Shown in pieces: positions 34,301-48,933 of a stretch of DNA of 64,000 nt. Under the pieces are notes generated by a model. That model saw nothing but the letters and a program-made list of their open reading frames with translations, did not search any database and was not told where the DNA came from. The DNA is from Stictocephala bisonia (taxonomy: Eukaryota > Arthropoda > Insecta > Hemiptera > Membracidae): the NCBI GenBank assembly GCA_035578905.1, contig JAQJVL010000523.1:62001-126000 (forward strand), given 5' to 3'. Both the position numbers and the translations under genes were made by a program. How positions within the stretch are numbered: the stretch's first letter is position 1; each line of letters begins with the position of its first letter.

Positions 34301-37300
34301 ATATACAGAAAAAATATTTATTGCACTAAAATCTACAACTCTTAAACTACTTTTCTACATAACTGCCGAAATTTTGCAGGCATTTGTCATAGCGTGGCAC
34401 AAGTTTTTCTATGCCTTCTTCATAGAAGGTTGCCGCCTGTGTCTTCAACCATTTGGAAACATTTTCTTTCAGCTCTTCGTCATCGTTGAAGTGTTGACTG
34501 CCAAGGAAAGACTTCAGATGTAAGAACAGATGAAAGTCGCTAGGAGTGAGGTCAGGGCTGTATGGAGGATGGTCAAACACGTCCCAGCCAAATCCCTGTA
34601 TGAGGTTTTTCGTCACATTTGCCGTGTGTGGTCGTGCATTGTCGTGAAGAAAAACAACACCTTTGGACAGAAATCCTCGGCACTTATTCTGTATTGCGCG
34701 GCGCAATTTCCTCAGTGTCTCATCAATCGTGTGAACCAGTTCTTCTGTAATCAAAGATGGACGCCCACTTCGTTTTTCATCATGCACTTCATTACGTCCT
34801 TCATTAAACTGTCGGACCCATCTTCTCACCATTGAATCACTCATAGCATTTTGTCCGTAAACCTCGCAAATTTGCCGATAAATGTCAATCGGTTTCACTT
34901 TCTTAGCATTCAGAAAACGAATCACAGATCTGATTTCACAAGCGGCGGGATTTTCGATCAACACCGACATTTTAAATAAGCACAACAAAGCGTACGAGAC
35001 TGACAGCGATCTCAAAATGGCGCACGTTTCTTCTCCTTGATACAGAGCGTCTGCCGCGCATGCGCGGAACTGCGATCGCAGCGCTGCAGCGGATATAAAT
35101 GGAAACGGAACTTACTTTCTGGACGTACCTCGTAGAACTGGGCTACAGCACTGCACCACCAGTGCCGACATGTTAAAATTATTACATTAAAATACTTAAA
35201 ATTACAATGCTTATTCAGACTAAACAAACATTTATCATCAAAAAATAATAAGTAGTATTAATACATAGATCTATAAATCATACAGCTATCATTTAGATCA
35301 ATTTTTTTTAACTTTGTACAAAATCTATTTCATAAAATTCACCTATGCTATACAAACAATTATTAATTAACAAATGTTTTAGAAACTCTTTAAATTTAAG
35401 AAGGGGCAACTCTCTAACAAACAAAGGAAGAACATTGTAAAGCTTTACAGCTACATAGTAAAATGATTTTTGCGTTTTACTGAAATTGCACTTAAATAGC
35501 CCTAAACAATTCAGTGGAATATTTATGATTCGAACCTACAATTTTCTTTAATATAAAGAAGACTTTGGAAAACAAATATAGATGGAACAGTCATTATACC
35601 TAACTCTACGAAGATTGATTTACAGTGAGCACGCGAAGGAATTCCACACATTAACCTAATATATTGTTTTTGCAATTTGAACAACCTCTCACAAGAAGAC
35701 TTATGACCCCATAACAATGTACCATAGCTTAAGTGACTATGTATTTGAGCAAAGTTAACTGTTTTTAAGACTCTTAGACTCACAGAAACCCAAACCTACA
35801 TAACAAGTAAATTACCTTACTTACTACCTTACTTACTTTAGATTCTATTCTTTGAATATGGTTATCCCAGTTAAACTTCCATCAATTTAAAACCCCAAAA
35901 AATTAACTGGATTCTGCTTCTGGCCCAGGTTATTTTGTTTATTGTAAGAAAAAGTTAGATATTGGACTTTGTTATTGTTCAGGCAAAGCACGTTAGCCGA
36001 ACACCAGTCTTACAATATCAGATACAGATTTTATGGTTAAATCTAACACATCTTTTGAGTTAGAGTTACAATAGATACTCAGATCATCAGCAAACAAATA
36101 ACTACGTACCAGAGGAGACAAAATGTTGATAGGCAAATCATTTATAAAAATTATGAAAAGTAATGAACCTAAAATTGACCCTTGAGGACTCCCTGTCCAA
36201 CTGGTAAAAGATTCATCACCTTCAAAGATAACTTTTTGAAATCTTCCACTAAGGTAAGATGTCAAAAGTGACAAAGCATCTTCATTAAAACCATAAAATT
36301 TCCATTTATTTAAAAGAGAGAATGTGAAACAATATCGTAAGCTTTATATTAGTCAAATAGCTTTATATCTACATTTTCCCTATTATCAAGATTAGAAATA
36401 CACTCTTTTACAAAAGAAACTGCTGATTTAACTGTACCTAGTCCAGACCTATATCCAAATTGGGAGCTGTTAAAAAGATTACTTTGTTTATTTACAATTG
36501 ATTGTACAATTAGATTATTTAGAACAGTCTCCAATACCTTAGACACTACAGGAATAATAGAAATTGGCCTATAGTTTTCAATTAAAGACTTGCAACCCTT
36601 TTTTTGTACCGGTATCACTTTGACAAACTTGAATTCTTTGGGAAAAACAGAGTCCATAATGCAGGAATTTACAATATGACTAACGGCTCTTTCAGAAAAT
36701 TCAAACCATACTTTAATACTAATGAGTTAAAGTTATAGATGTCTAAACACTTGTTGCTGCTCATTTTAGAAACTATTTTTTCAATGTCAGTTACTTTTAC
36801 AGGACAACATTTAAATGAAGTAACAGGTTTTTGTAGCTTATTGAAATTAAAATTAAAATCATTAATGTGGGGTGTGTTTTAGAAACTTTATCCAGTATCT
36901 CTCTAACTTTATCAATGAAAAATGTGTTAAAATCATGAGCAATAATTTGATTTTTACAACAGCTTCTAATAACAGGCCTGCAACCTAGCTCCTTTTTGAC
37001 AATATCCTACATCACTTTAGATTTGTTTTTGGAGTTATCAATAGCATTGTCATTATTCTTAATTCTAGTTTCCTTAACTAAACATAATAAAGCTTTTTTA
37101 CAATCCGTATACAGTTTCTTAAAATTATTATAACCAAAAACTTAAATAGTAATGATAATAATATTCACACTTTGCCTTTAATATGACAATCTCCTTACTT
37201 TTAACACTAGTTGGTTTCGGTTTGGTTAGTTTCTCTTTTACCTGCTTGAAAGGAAAAGCTCTATCACTCAAAACTATTAACTGAGATATAAAAAAGTTAA

Positions 37301-40300
37301 CTTTTCCATCAAGATTATCAAGAGATTTGTACATAAGATTCTAATTAATCTGTGATAGCTCTTGAACAAAAGTAGAAAATGTTCTTATTCTTATATATGA
37401 GACGCCCACACAATGTTGTTGGTATTTTAAGGCGAATATGAATGGTTATATGAGTGTAGGATGAGTGTGGATGAGTGTAGTCTTGTTACTATCTGAGTTC
37501 AACTGTTCCTCAGAAAGGGCAATTTATGAATAGCCCAACAGCCAGGGCTTCTTTTTTTTCCAATTCAATTCAAATATTCTTTATTATTGTTCCTCGTTCA
37601 TTATTCTAACTTTGTGCCCATTTGAATTTGAACGTAACAGTTTATGCCTATCGACCAGATACCTAAACAGAACTGCCTTATTAAAAAACAAATAACAACA
37701 GTTGATTGAAATTACCACAACTAAATTTAAAAGATTGATTTAATTGGTGATCATACTGAATTAAGAAAACATAAATGCTACTCGCATTCATAAAAAACTA
37801 TACAGCCAATAATATAATAAATTTAATGTTTTCAAAAATTACAGTATACATTTTATTTTGAATTAAACAATTAATTAACTATTTTGGGTCAGTACATTTT
37901 AATTAAGCCAATGCAATTTAAAACATTAATCCTTTAAGAATTTGTAAAAAGAAAAAAACGATTAAAATAAAATTTAACTATTTGAACTCTGCAGCACTGG
38001 TTGCGACATGAGTTCTGGCGCCAAGTCTCACAGACCCAAAATTAAATATTAAAAATGTTTAATATATGTCTAAACACATTAATGCCAATTCCCCACTCCC
38101 CATAACTTTGCTTAATAGTAAAAATATTTAAGTAAGAAAATATAACTATTTTCTTGTCTACGTTCTTAAGGAACAATTTTAAACACGTTTACATAAAATG
38201 CTAGGTTTATGAAAAGAATTACAAGATATAAACTATGGAACTCCATATCTGGGATCAGCACCCTTTTAGGTCGCTAGGAATTTATTATACTCATCTGGGA
38301 TCAGCGCCCCTCAACGCCTTCTGATTAGTTGAATTTCGTTTGTTGTTTTGTTAACAATGTAGTGGAAATAAATTAGTACTCTTCAATGCAGAATTTAATT
38401 ATCTTTACATTTTAGAAACTTTTATGTTTATATCTCCAATAATAAATAAATGCCAAGCAAAATAAGAACGTAGTAAACAAGTACCGATTCAAATATCCCA
38501 CCGGCAGGCTACAAATATTTCCATTTTATTTTTTCGAAAAAAATTAAACATGTTATATAATTGTTTATTGGAAATATGATTAGTGGTTACTATTTAGCAA
38601 CTAAATAGGTAGATTTTGGCTCTTGGGATTTTTCCTAAACATGTTTTATACTAGCTATAAGGGGTGCAAGTTACAAAAATATGAGGTGCATCAATTTATT
38701 ACAATATTGTTACCCCAACAATAATTATTTTATCTGATATTATGATTCATGAGAAGAAAAACAATATGCTGTTTTATAATTTTCGGCTTCATTTACTATT
38801 TATTTTTTCTGAATTTACAAAAAAGGCTTACAGCGTGTGGCATAACAGCATCCCAGTACACGCTCCAAACCATGGTCCCGGATCTAGGGTTAAAATAAGT
38901 TGAGGAATGTGACTGAGAATATTGCATATTTTATATCAAAAATTCCCTTTCACTAAACAAGGAATGAAAATTTACTCTCGAAAATTGAATTTAATTTTCC
39001 TTTAAAATTGGGTGATTTGGGCTTATAAAAGATGCATGCACCAGATAAATAAACTTAAAATAGTGTTTTATAGAAGTATTTTGTCTTATTTTAACGCTTC
39101 TACAAATTCATAAATAGAATATTCCTTCTCTTGGTTGGAGTCATCAAACTCCTTTTTGGAAATATTATTCCCTACATTGTCCAGACGCGTGCATATTCTC
39201 TATATTTCTGTTTCATTTGCCATCATAACTCAAACGACATATATAATATAAAAAAATAACATGTTTTTGACATGTAAATTGCATACACATTACTCTAACT
39301 ATAATAAACTAAAATACACAAACTTGAAAAAATTTAATGCTAGCACTGGCACCAAGTCTGACAGTCCCAAAACGCGAATAAATAAAAAACCACAAGAGAC
39401 GCGGGAATGACAAGTCAGCCACTATCATGAGGAGGGATGTAGCTACTATGAATCTCTTGACTTTAGGCCACTTCACTCACCCACACCAACCATTACAACA
39501 GGGCTCAGGTCTTTGAGACTAGGCGCCAGTTCTGCAGGGTTAATATAAAAATGCTAAAGACTCATGTTGATTAGTTTTGACACAATACATAATCATAAAC
39601 ATTTATTTTTCAATCCAATTCCCTAGGGTTTTTATGCATTGTTTTTTCCATTATTAAAAACAAGCTTAAATAAATAAACTCTAATATCTTAAGTCATAAA
39701 AACCTCTTATTTTTCAAAATACACAATAAAACTAAAATTATAATTAATTTCAGAATGTAAGATAAGTTGTAAACAGAATGAAATGTTCCCACCAGGCGTT
39801 TTTTTTTTTTTACCAGGCAGGAAGTGATAAGAAAGGGTCACGATAAACAAGGGTGGAGCTCAGGTGAAAGGACACTGGACTCTTGAAAAAAAAAACTGAA
39901 TGGCTTCAATTCACTGCCTTTGCATGTGAATTCCTATTCATTAACGTTATATGTCTCTTTTCACTGCTCATAAGGAAGTGGCCAGACTATGGGCGAATAT
40001 TTTCTGACTAAGATATTGTGTTTATCTTGTGGCCAAATTGCGTACTGATAAGGAAATGGCCACCTACAGGCAGATATTTTCTTACAAAGATATATTGTTT
40101 ATCTTGTGGCCAGATGTTGTTGTTTGATGGTTGTTTGTCAGCACTTTTCACATTGGTTTTTGGTTCCGGTTCTTTTGTCAAGAACTGAGAACCGACTTTA
40201 GGAACCGACCCATCCCCATTTTAAATAATGTATTTCAAAATGAAATATTTAATGAATAATAATTTTATTTTCCTCCATAAACAATAAATACAACAGTACT

Positions 40301-43300
40301 TAAAAAAAACTAGGAAAACTTTCTAGGATTCTTTCTAGGATTATTATTAAAAAATAAATAATAGGAATTGTTATGACTTTACTTGGAAAAATGGAACATC
40401 TCATGTTCATGTAGTAAGTTTTTGTCCATGGATATGCTAATAGTGCATCCATTCATTATTAGGATCCTTCTAGAAAAGAGCAACTTGCGTCTTATTTTTA
40501 CAAAACCTCTCCCACACAAATCACGAAATAATACTGACTATTATTATTACTTCACATGAAATGCTTTCTTTGACGATCCTTGTTTCTCTTTGAGAACTGT
40601 TAGCCTTATAATCTAATACACAGAGTTTGGATGATTTAATTTAAACAAAATAACTTGATTTTACTTTTTTTTTACTAAGTTTGATGCAGTTTTCATCTAT
40701 GTTCTGACAATGTCTAAGTACATAAAAATATTAAATTGAAGATTGCCTTATTGTTCATTGAACAAAAATTAATAAATTTATTATATTTACAACAAAATTA
40801 TTCACTTTCTGGTAAATTTAAAGTAGTTAACTTTATTTTTCTTTGCACAAACCAAACATTCATATTCATTTTAGCCAATCTCAAAACCAATAAATTAATA
40901 AAAAATTATGGCCATGTTTTCGAACAATAATGATAAATAATTATGAAAATAACATTACTTAGTTCTGTTCTTGGTAGTGGCAATAGAGGGAGTGTAGTGA
41001 ACTGACTGTGCTTTGTGTTGCAATGGAGGGAGTGTAGTGAACTGACTGTGCTTTGTGGTGAAATGGAGGGAGTGTAGAGAACTGACTGTGCTTTGTGGTG
41101 AAATGGAGGGAGTGTAGAGAACTGACTGTGCTTTGTGGTGAAATGGAGGGAGTGTAGTGAACTGACTATGCTTTATGGTGCAATGGAGGGAGTGTAGTGA
41201 ACTGACTGTGCTTTGTGGTGCAATGGAGGGAGTGTAGAGAACTGACTGTGCTTTGTGGTGCAATGGAGGGAGTGTAGAGAACTGACTGTGCTTTGTTTAT
41301 AATTGTAATATTCAGGGTTTTATTTGAGTTATTAAAGTGGAAATCATCTCAAATTTCTTGGTAAAGTACATTAATCAGTTTGAATAGTAAAGATTGACTT
41401 TTTAAATATAATAATTGATATACAACTAAGTAATGATTACTTACATTTCTTGATGCAAAACCTACATGGTTTTCATTTTGTTCAATTTATTATTTCTAAC
41501 ACTTGAAAACCTTATAATTCTGATAAAATAACTTTTTATTGTAAGTTGGAGATTATGTCATAAGACAAAGTAGTTGGTCTGTTATGTAAAACATTTTATT
41601 AGAGAAGCATAAGTAATATCTCCAAGAAGCTAATCTGACTAGTGTTGTTATTTCCTGTCTGGAATTGCAAGTGCAAACATGTCTGCTTAATATTGTAGAG
41701 ATATTTTAACCTTTAGTTAGATTGTATAATATCTAACTAAAGGTATTGAGATCTTTTACTGTACCAGGTATTGACCCACCTACCCACCCATACACAAACA
41801 GTGGTATTGACCCACCCGCCCGCCCATACACAAACATCGGTATTGACCCACCCGTCCGCCCATACACAAACAGTGGTATTGACCCACCCATACACAAACA
41901 GTGGTATTTACCCACCCGCCCACCCATACACGAACATTGGTATTGACCCACCCACACACAAACATCGGTATTGACCCACCCGCCCGCCCATACACGAACA
42001 TTGGTATTGACCCAGCCGCCCGCCCATACACGAACATTGGTATTCACCCACCCACCCACCCACCCATACACAAACATCAGTATTGACCCACCCGCCCGCC
42101 CATACACAAACATTGGTATTGACCTACCCACCCACCCATACACAAACATCGGTATTGACCCACCCGCCCGCCCATACACGAACATTGGTATTGACCCACC
42201 CACACACAAACAGTGGTATTGACCCACCCGTCCGCCCATACACAAACAGTGGTATTGACCCACCCATACACAAACAGTGGTATTGACCCACCCGCCCACC
42301 CATACACGAACATTGGTATTGACCCACCCACCCACCCATACACAAACATCGGTATTGACCCACCCGCCCGCCCATACACGAACATTGGTATTCGTACAGA
42401 AGGTAACTTGTCTGATAGTAAAGGTCATCAAATACTAACACAACTGATAACTAGTGACCATAGAGACTGTCACTACATTGATATGTTTCTATATTGTTGT
42501 TAGCCATCTGGTGTTTGTTGTAACACTCTGAGCCTTATCAATATACCACAAAAATCCAAGCTGCTTATGCCTCTCAACAACCAGTCAACATTGTTTGAAA
42601 GCTTCTAAAATGTTGCTAAATTTTACATTTTAATAAAACCAAATAGTACAAATTTGCTCATTTAAAATATAATAAGTGAATATTATAAATTGTTTAAAAT
42701 AATACAATAACTGGAATTATTATACAAAAATTTCAAGTATTGATTTTAATTGTTTGACAAATAATGCACTACTATTGTATCCATGCTACATGTATTTGTT
42801 GGCATACAAGTTGAGTCTGCTTGGTACATTATTTGTTAATTAAGTAAACATAAATTCCCCATATATATACTTGATAAAAATGACTTCACTATTGATAAGT
42901 TAGTCTTCGCAAAAATTAGGGGTCATCTTTATTGGCCTGCAAAAGTTTTTAAAACTGACAGTGAAACTTACAAAAATACTGTGAAATATAATGTTTGTTT
43001 CTTTTGAACTGGTGAAATGGCCTACATTGAAAAGTCATGGAAAAGATCTGCATAAATATTTCAAACTGATGTTACCAGAGAACAATAAAACTGTTGTATG
43101 GTCTAATCCAGGAGCTTCCTTAGACTATGTCCTCCAAAATGCTCATGAAATGATGAAAGATAAAACCAAGGATGATAATGCAATCATAATTGCTGGGAAT
43201 AATGATTTGAGTAATGTAACTCAAAAAAAATGCAGACCAGTTGTAACATTACCAGGAAGATTCGTAGGTTTCTGCCAAAAGCACACAAATACAAACATAT

Positions 43301-46300
43301 ATGTTGTGACTATTTAAGAAGCATGATGCTCCATATTATGATTTAATTAATTATGAAACAAATAGATGCAATAAAACCCTAAGTCAACTGTAAAACATAA
43401 ATTATATTGACACAAGAGATTTTAAACGTTATATGTTTACTCATCATGGGCAATATCTAAATAAAAGAGGAAAAGAGAAGCTCTGCATAGGGATTGCCAA
43501 ACTTGTCACAAAATATCACAGAATAATACCTGCTGATGACACTGAGCTCAATAATGATAGCCATTATGCAACGGGTGAACAACCAATGATACCGATGGTG
43601 CCCGGAGAAGTGTTATTTGGAGACCAACACCAAACTCAGACAACTTGTTTAGCCCTATATCAAATTCTAGCTTAATAATTAATTCTTTAAATCTAAGTTA
43701 TGTAGAAAAATATAATAGGACTACTTTTAATATAGTAAAGAAAATTGTAAATAATGGAAAAAAAGAATTCCATTATTCAATTGTAAAAAAGAATCAAAGA
43801 CTAGTAACTTAGCATTTGTTGAATCACAGAGCAGTATGTTTAATTTATTTTTTTGGAATAGCCAAGGCTTAATGAACAAGATAGATATTTTGAATGTATA
43901 TGTAGCAGATTCAAAATTTGATGTAATTTGTCTGGCTGAGCATTGGCTTAAAAAAGACGAAATTGTAAATCTGACTTAGCCAGGTTATTTTAGCAGAACA
44001 CAACAAAAACTTGGTAGCACCTTAATTGTTCTCAAGTCTGAACTTAAGTTTTCATTGATTAAAAAAGTTAATAATCTGTCTGAGGAGATGATATATGAGA
44101 CAACTTGTATATGTATTGAAGAATGTAATCTCACTATTGTCACATTTTACAGACCTTATTCAAGTGACTTAAAATAAAATTTGTAAATTCTTTAGTCTTT
44201 TGAATGATACTTTAAAATTGCTCTTTAAATATAAAATATTTATTACTGGAGACTTTAATGTAGATTTGTTAGGAAATAGTTATGAAAAAGTGTTTTTTGC
44301 TATTTGTTTAGTAGTTATGGTTTCATTCTTTCTGTTACTGATATCACAAGGCCAAGTGCAGTGAACTTTGTACATGTATAGATAACATTTATATTAATTT
44401 GAATAGCAGTATATACACTGTTAAAATTAAAAACACAAATTTTTCAGATCATTATGCCCTGATACTAAGCATGCAACTTCAAAAATGTATAAATAACATT
44501 AGCAATAACATGCCTATGAAGTTAATTAGATTAATTACACTGGATAACGATGCATTTATTACATTCCATTGATTGGTTGGAAGTTTATTCAATATCTGAT
44601 TTAGAAATAAAGATGAATATATTTCATAGAATGTTTATGTAGGCTGTCAATGAAGCATACACACTTATAAGGATAAAAATAAAACCAATTCCATCAGACA
44701 ATAATGGTACTCACATGATTTAAGGATATTGAAAAAAAGAATGTGATATTTACTTTCATTATAAAACTATTGGAATTTCTAGCAGTAAACAAATGTATAA
44801 TAAATTGGCTCAAATGTATAAAAAAGAAGAAAGCTTAAATTAATTATAATAGAGTAAAATATCAAATAGTAATAGTAAAATTAAAGCTATATGGACAGTA
44901 CTAAAGAAATTGTCTGGTACTTGTAGTAAACTAGTTAGTACGCCACAAGCACTTACACCTAATCATTTTAATGATCATTTTTTATCCAGTGTTAAAATTA
45001 TCTTTATGAATATTCCATGTACAAGTAATTTGGATTATAATTATTATTTAAGTAAATTAAATTGTGAAAAAAGCAAATTCAGTTTAAAAGCATGTTATTT
45101 TTAAAATGATAAATAATCTTAAAAATAGTGTGAGTTTGGACATATACGGAGTAAATATACATATTCTTAAGGCATCACCATTTATTAACTTATATAATAA
45201 ATGATGGGATAGATGAAGGCTTATTTCCTAGCATTCTTAAAAATGTCAAAGTAACGCCCATTCACAAAGGGGGAGAGACCTATCTCTTTAGTTCCAGTAT
45301 TCGCTAAGGTTTTTGAAAATGTACTGCATAAAAAATTAAATACATACTTTGAAAAGAATAATTTATTCTCAGACCAACAGTTTGGTTTCAGGAAAAATAC
45401 AAGAACACACAAAGCTATAGCTTCAATGGTACGTGATACAATAATTAATATTGAGAATGGCAAATTAGTCTGTTTTTGGTCATTTGACATATCCAAGGCC
45501 TTCAATACAGTTTCTCATGAAATTCTATTTAAGAAGTTATCTTTTTACAGATTAGATACAACAGCTATCAAAATGTTCAAATCTTACTTGAAAAATAGGA
45601 TTCAATTCGTTCAACTTAATGGGATAAATTCTTTTGTAAAGAGTTTGGTGTTCCCCAAGGTTCTTCTCTTTAATATCTACATAAATGACTTACCAATGTG
45701 TTTACCACAACAGTCTCAGTTTTATCTTTTTGCAGATGATCTAGGTTTAAATATAAGAAGTAAATATCATAATATGTTGATGAGTGAAATAAATTCTGTA
45801 GCAACACACATTGAAGACTGGTGTTCTGTTAATAAACTAAGTCTAAATCTGAAAAAGATCAGAGTTAGAAATCACCTTTTTAAATAGAGCTCTTTTAAAC
45901 CTGGGTACAATTAATTAAAATTTTTTTAGGTATATACTTGTATAGATCCTTCAATTAAATCAATCGTAATATGATTGGTTTTTGTATATACTTGGTATGA
46001 CCAAATAAATCATGTTTCCGGGAATCTAGCTAGAGGATTATATTGCATTATAAGGCTGAAAGACAATGTAACGACGCAAGTTCTTTTAGAAACCTATTAC
46101 ACATTAATTCACAGCCATTTAACTTACTGTGCTTTGATATGGGGACATCAGACACAGTCATTAAAATTTTTAAATTACAAAAGAGAGCCATTAGGTTAAT
46201 TTGCAATTTTCATGAAAGAACATCTTGTAGGCATCGTTTTAAACAAATGGGAGTCATCTCATTACCATCTTTATACACGTTTTCTAAATTTTACAATACA

Positions 46301-48889
46301 CTCACAAAAACATCAGCTTATGTTTTAGTAAACTCGAAGGGGCTAAAGGTAAATGCGGAAGACCTCAGAAACGAAATGTTATTAATAACCTACAAGGAAG
46401 AGCAACAACAATCCATCCTCAGGATCCTCTGGGAGATATGGATGCTACCTCTTAAGTTTGCAAAATTCAACTGAGCGAAGCTCGGTCTCCCAGTACTTTT
46501 TAAGTAATTCTGACACACAGCTATCAAACTAGAAACAGATTTAAGTTAAGAAAAACATTTTGTAAATGCTATAAAACACAAAAAAATACTTGTCTCAGTG
46601 ACACTCTACAACAAGCTACCTATGAGCTTTAAAAGCCTTAACATTGAAAAATTCAGAAAAGAAATAAAAAATATTGTAACTGAAAACTGTTTTCAAAATA
46701 TTGATGAATTTGTAAGCTATAAGTTTTGAAATAGTTGTGCCACTTGTTTACTTAGTTGAATATTAATTTTAGCAATTATTTAGTTATTGATGACGATTGT
46801 TGTACATTTAAAAACATGTTATTGACAATAAAGATAATGAATTTAATTTAAATTTATTATTAACTGTATTGTTCCTCTTTTTGTCTCTGGTATATATTAA
46901 TGTTGATTGTGACATAATACATTTAGATAAGCCTGTACTCAAAAAAATAAAAAAAAAAGCTGTAAAATCTGCATTTTACGATATCTGAACTTTCAGAAAG
47001 TTTTAAAATGATTTATAAAAACTGAGAAATACTGTGGGAAAAGATCAATAAAAGATGTGGTGTCACAAAAGTGAAAAAAATTTTTACCAAGAAGTCTTTC
47101 TTTTTTTTAACATCAAAGGACTTTATAATTTAGGATTCCATTAAATGTTGATGCCTACAGTGAGCGTGACCTTTTACAAACTGTTGTGAGCCACTAAAAT
47201 ATGTAGTAGTATACAAAATGTTTATGCATGATAATGTCCAGCTACACTGTAGCCCATCAACTCAAATGGGATGTTTACCACACAGAGCAGACTTGGCAGT
47301 AAGTAATTACTACCTGTTTATTCATATGAGAACGTTGCTTGGCCCCATTTTGATAATTAATGAGGTAAGTAAGCTTTAGCAAGTACCTGAGAGGGTATAT
47401 CCAATGCATCCAATAGGCCATTAGGTGAGGGTTGAGGAGCTTTCGGTTGAGTCTGTCGGAACTTTTCTAACAATTGTTTAAATGAAGCATCGTTGTTCTC
47501 TTTTTGTGTTTGCTCTTCAGTAATCTCTTTAATTCTTACTGTGCTGTCTACATAGTCAAAGCTGGCTCCTGCCTCAACAGCTCTTAATGGAGGCTGAAAG
47601 AGTGAACAAGTCAATAATGAAACTAATAATTATTATCCAGTAGTGTACTTGTTAACGCAAGAGTACTTTGTGATAGCGACACCCAAATTGATAGCAATCA
47701 GTCACACAAAATCTGAACAGTAACAGATAGTTTTTGGCCAAAAAAAACTTTCTAGGGAAAAGTCAGTTTTAGTTAATAAAAAGCCTACACTCGCTTATTT
47801 TACACTCATCACATTTGTATTTTATTTATATATATGTACGTTATACATGTTAGCATAAATACATCGCTACTGCCGTTTCAAATACTCTACACAAATACAA
47901 ACAGTCCAATAGTGCTTTGATCTGGCGAGTTATTTTAACACTGTTTGAACCTATAGCCAAACGCACAAGACATTTCAGTTATTCTACAGAATATATTTTG
48001 GTTCTGACTGGTTCATAGGTGTTTTATTTTGTCAATATATTTTATTTTGTATAAATAAGATGCATGACAGATGCCATCAGTTGTTGTGTCAGTATATTGA
48101 TAAGTGGAGTATGATACGGTTTGAACTGTATTAAGTGTGTTTAGTTTCTTCTGAATGTTTATATGGAACAGAGTTTATTATTGTTAATTTTGCATTTACT
48201 ATAGATTAAATTTTACTTATCATGTAAGTTTGGGTGTTATTTAGCCACAGTTGTAGTTTGGTCCGATATTAGGTTTTTAATCAGTTATTTTTAATTTTGC
48301 AGGCTATTCATTTGTACTCAAATTTTAATTTTAAATATGAACTAGCTGTACCCGCCCGCTTCGCCGGTCATAATATTGAGTTTGATTTAGAACCTAATAG
48401 CTGAAAGAATTCGAGCATTTTTGCTTCTTCTACCAATATTAGATTTTTTAGGAGGCATGTCATAAAAAGTAAACTGCAAAACAAATAATTATTTATTTTT
48501 TATTTTCACGTTTCACCACATGTTTTAATTACCGAGGAAAAAAGGTTAACACCAAATACAGATCACCTGATCAAGTAAAAGTAGTGTGTGCTACACTCTC
48601 AAGGTGAAATGTAGAACTACAATAAATCAAAACATATACAGTACTGTTGTTGTGAGAACTTCAATCTGCTTATGGCATGTGAAACTACATTAAACCACAC
48701 AGTCATATGTTTTTTGTAAACAATTCAGATTCTCCATTTGAATAACATGGGATTTTTAGGAGCCCGTGGGGCGGGACCCTGTGGACGGATCTGCATCAAA
48801 CTTCACAGAAACCATCTCGGGAGTATACAGGACAACATCCTAAAGTTTCATGGCGATCGGTTGGATGGTTTGGCAACGCATAAACTTAA

Positions 48890-48933
<44 letters not shown>

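Larger units (their letters stand above)
33840..35175 (-). repeat. SINE family 2, inverted copy split by a mariner
   Basis: 33840-34247 and 35133-35175 together match the SINE at 3240-3695 in reverse. The break falls at the 'ccccaagt' head region, where the mariner at 34248-35132 is inserted at a TA. Confidence 0.75.
33150..40222 (-). mobile_element. old hAT-like non-autonomous element (copy B), expanded by nested insertions
   Basis: The left end (33150-33540) and right parts (37676-37986 and 39544-40222) match, inverted and in order, the repeat at 61835-63310. The ends carry 'tctggttcggttctttactg' and 'ggttccggttc...ggaaccgaccc', terminal inverted sequences of the type seen in hAT-like elements. 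Two blocks have no counterpart in the other copy: 33535-37676 (SINE with mariner, LINE, SINE fragment) and 37987-39539 (piggyBac-type). Assignment to hAT rests on the style of the ends only. Confidence 0.6.
42991..46855 (+). mobile_element. CR1/Crack-like LINE, near full-length but decayed
   Basis: ORF1-like esterase, endonuclease and reverse transcriptase pieces occur in order on the + strand, over about 3.9 kb. The 3' end has 'gacaataaagataatgaatt' and an aattt-rich tail. It lies antisense in the 14.7-kb RTEL1 intron. Confidence 0.8.

Noticed and set aside
40955..41263. 102-codon minus-strand frame
   Set aside because: It runs through the 40-bp minisatellite and has only repeat-encoded peptide.
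41733..42503. Several open frames of 60-230 codons
   Set aside because: They are readings of the 36-bp minisatellite array 2 in different frames and on both strands.
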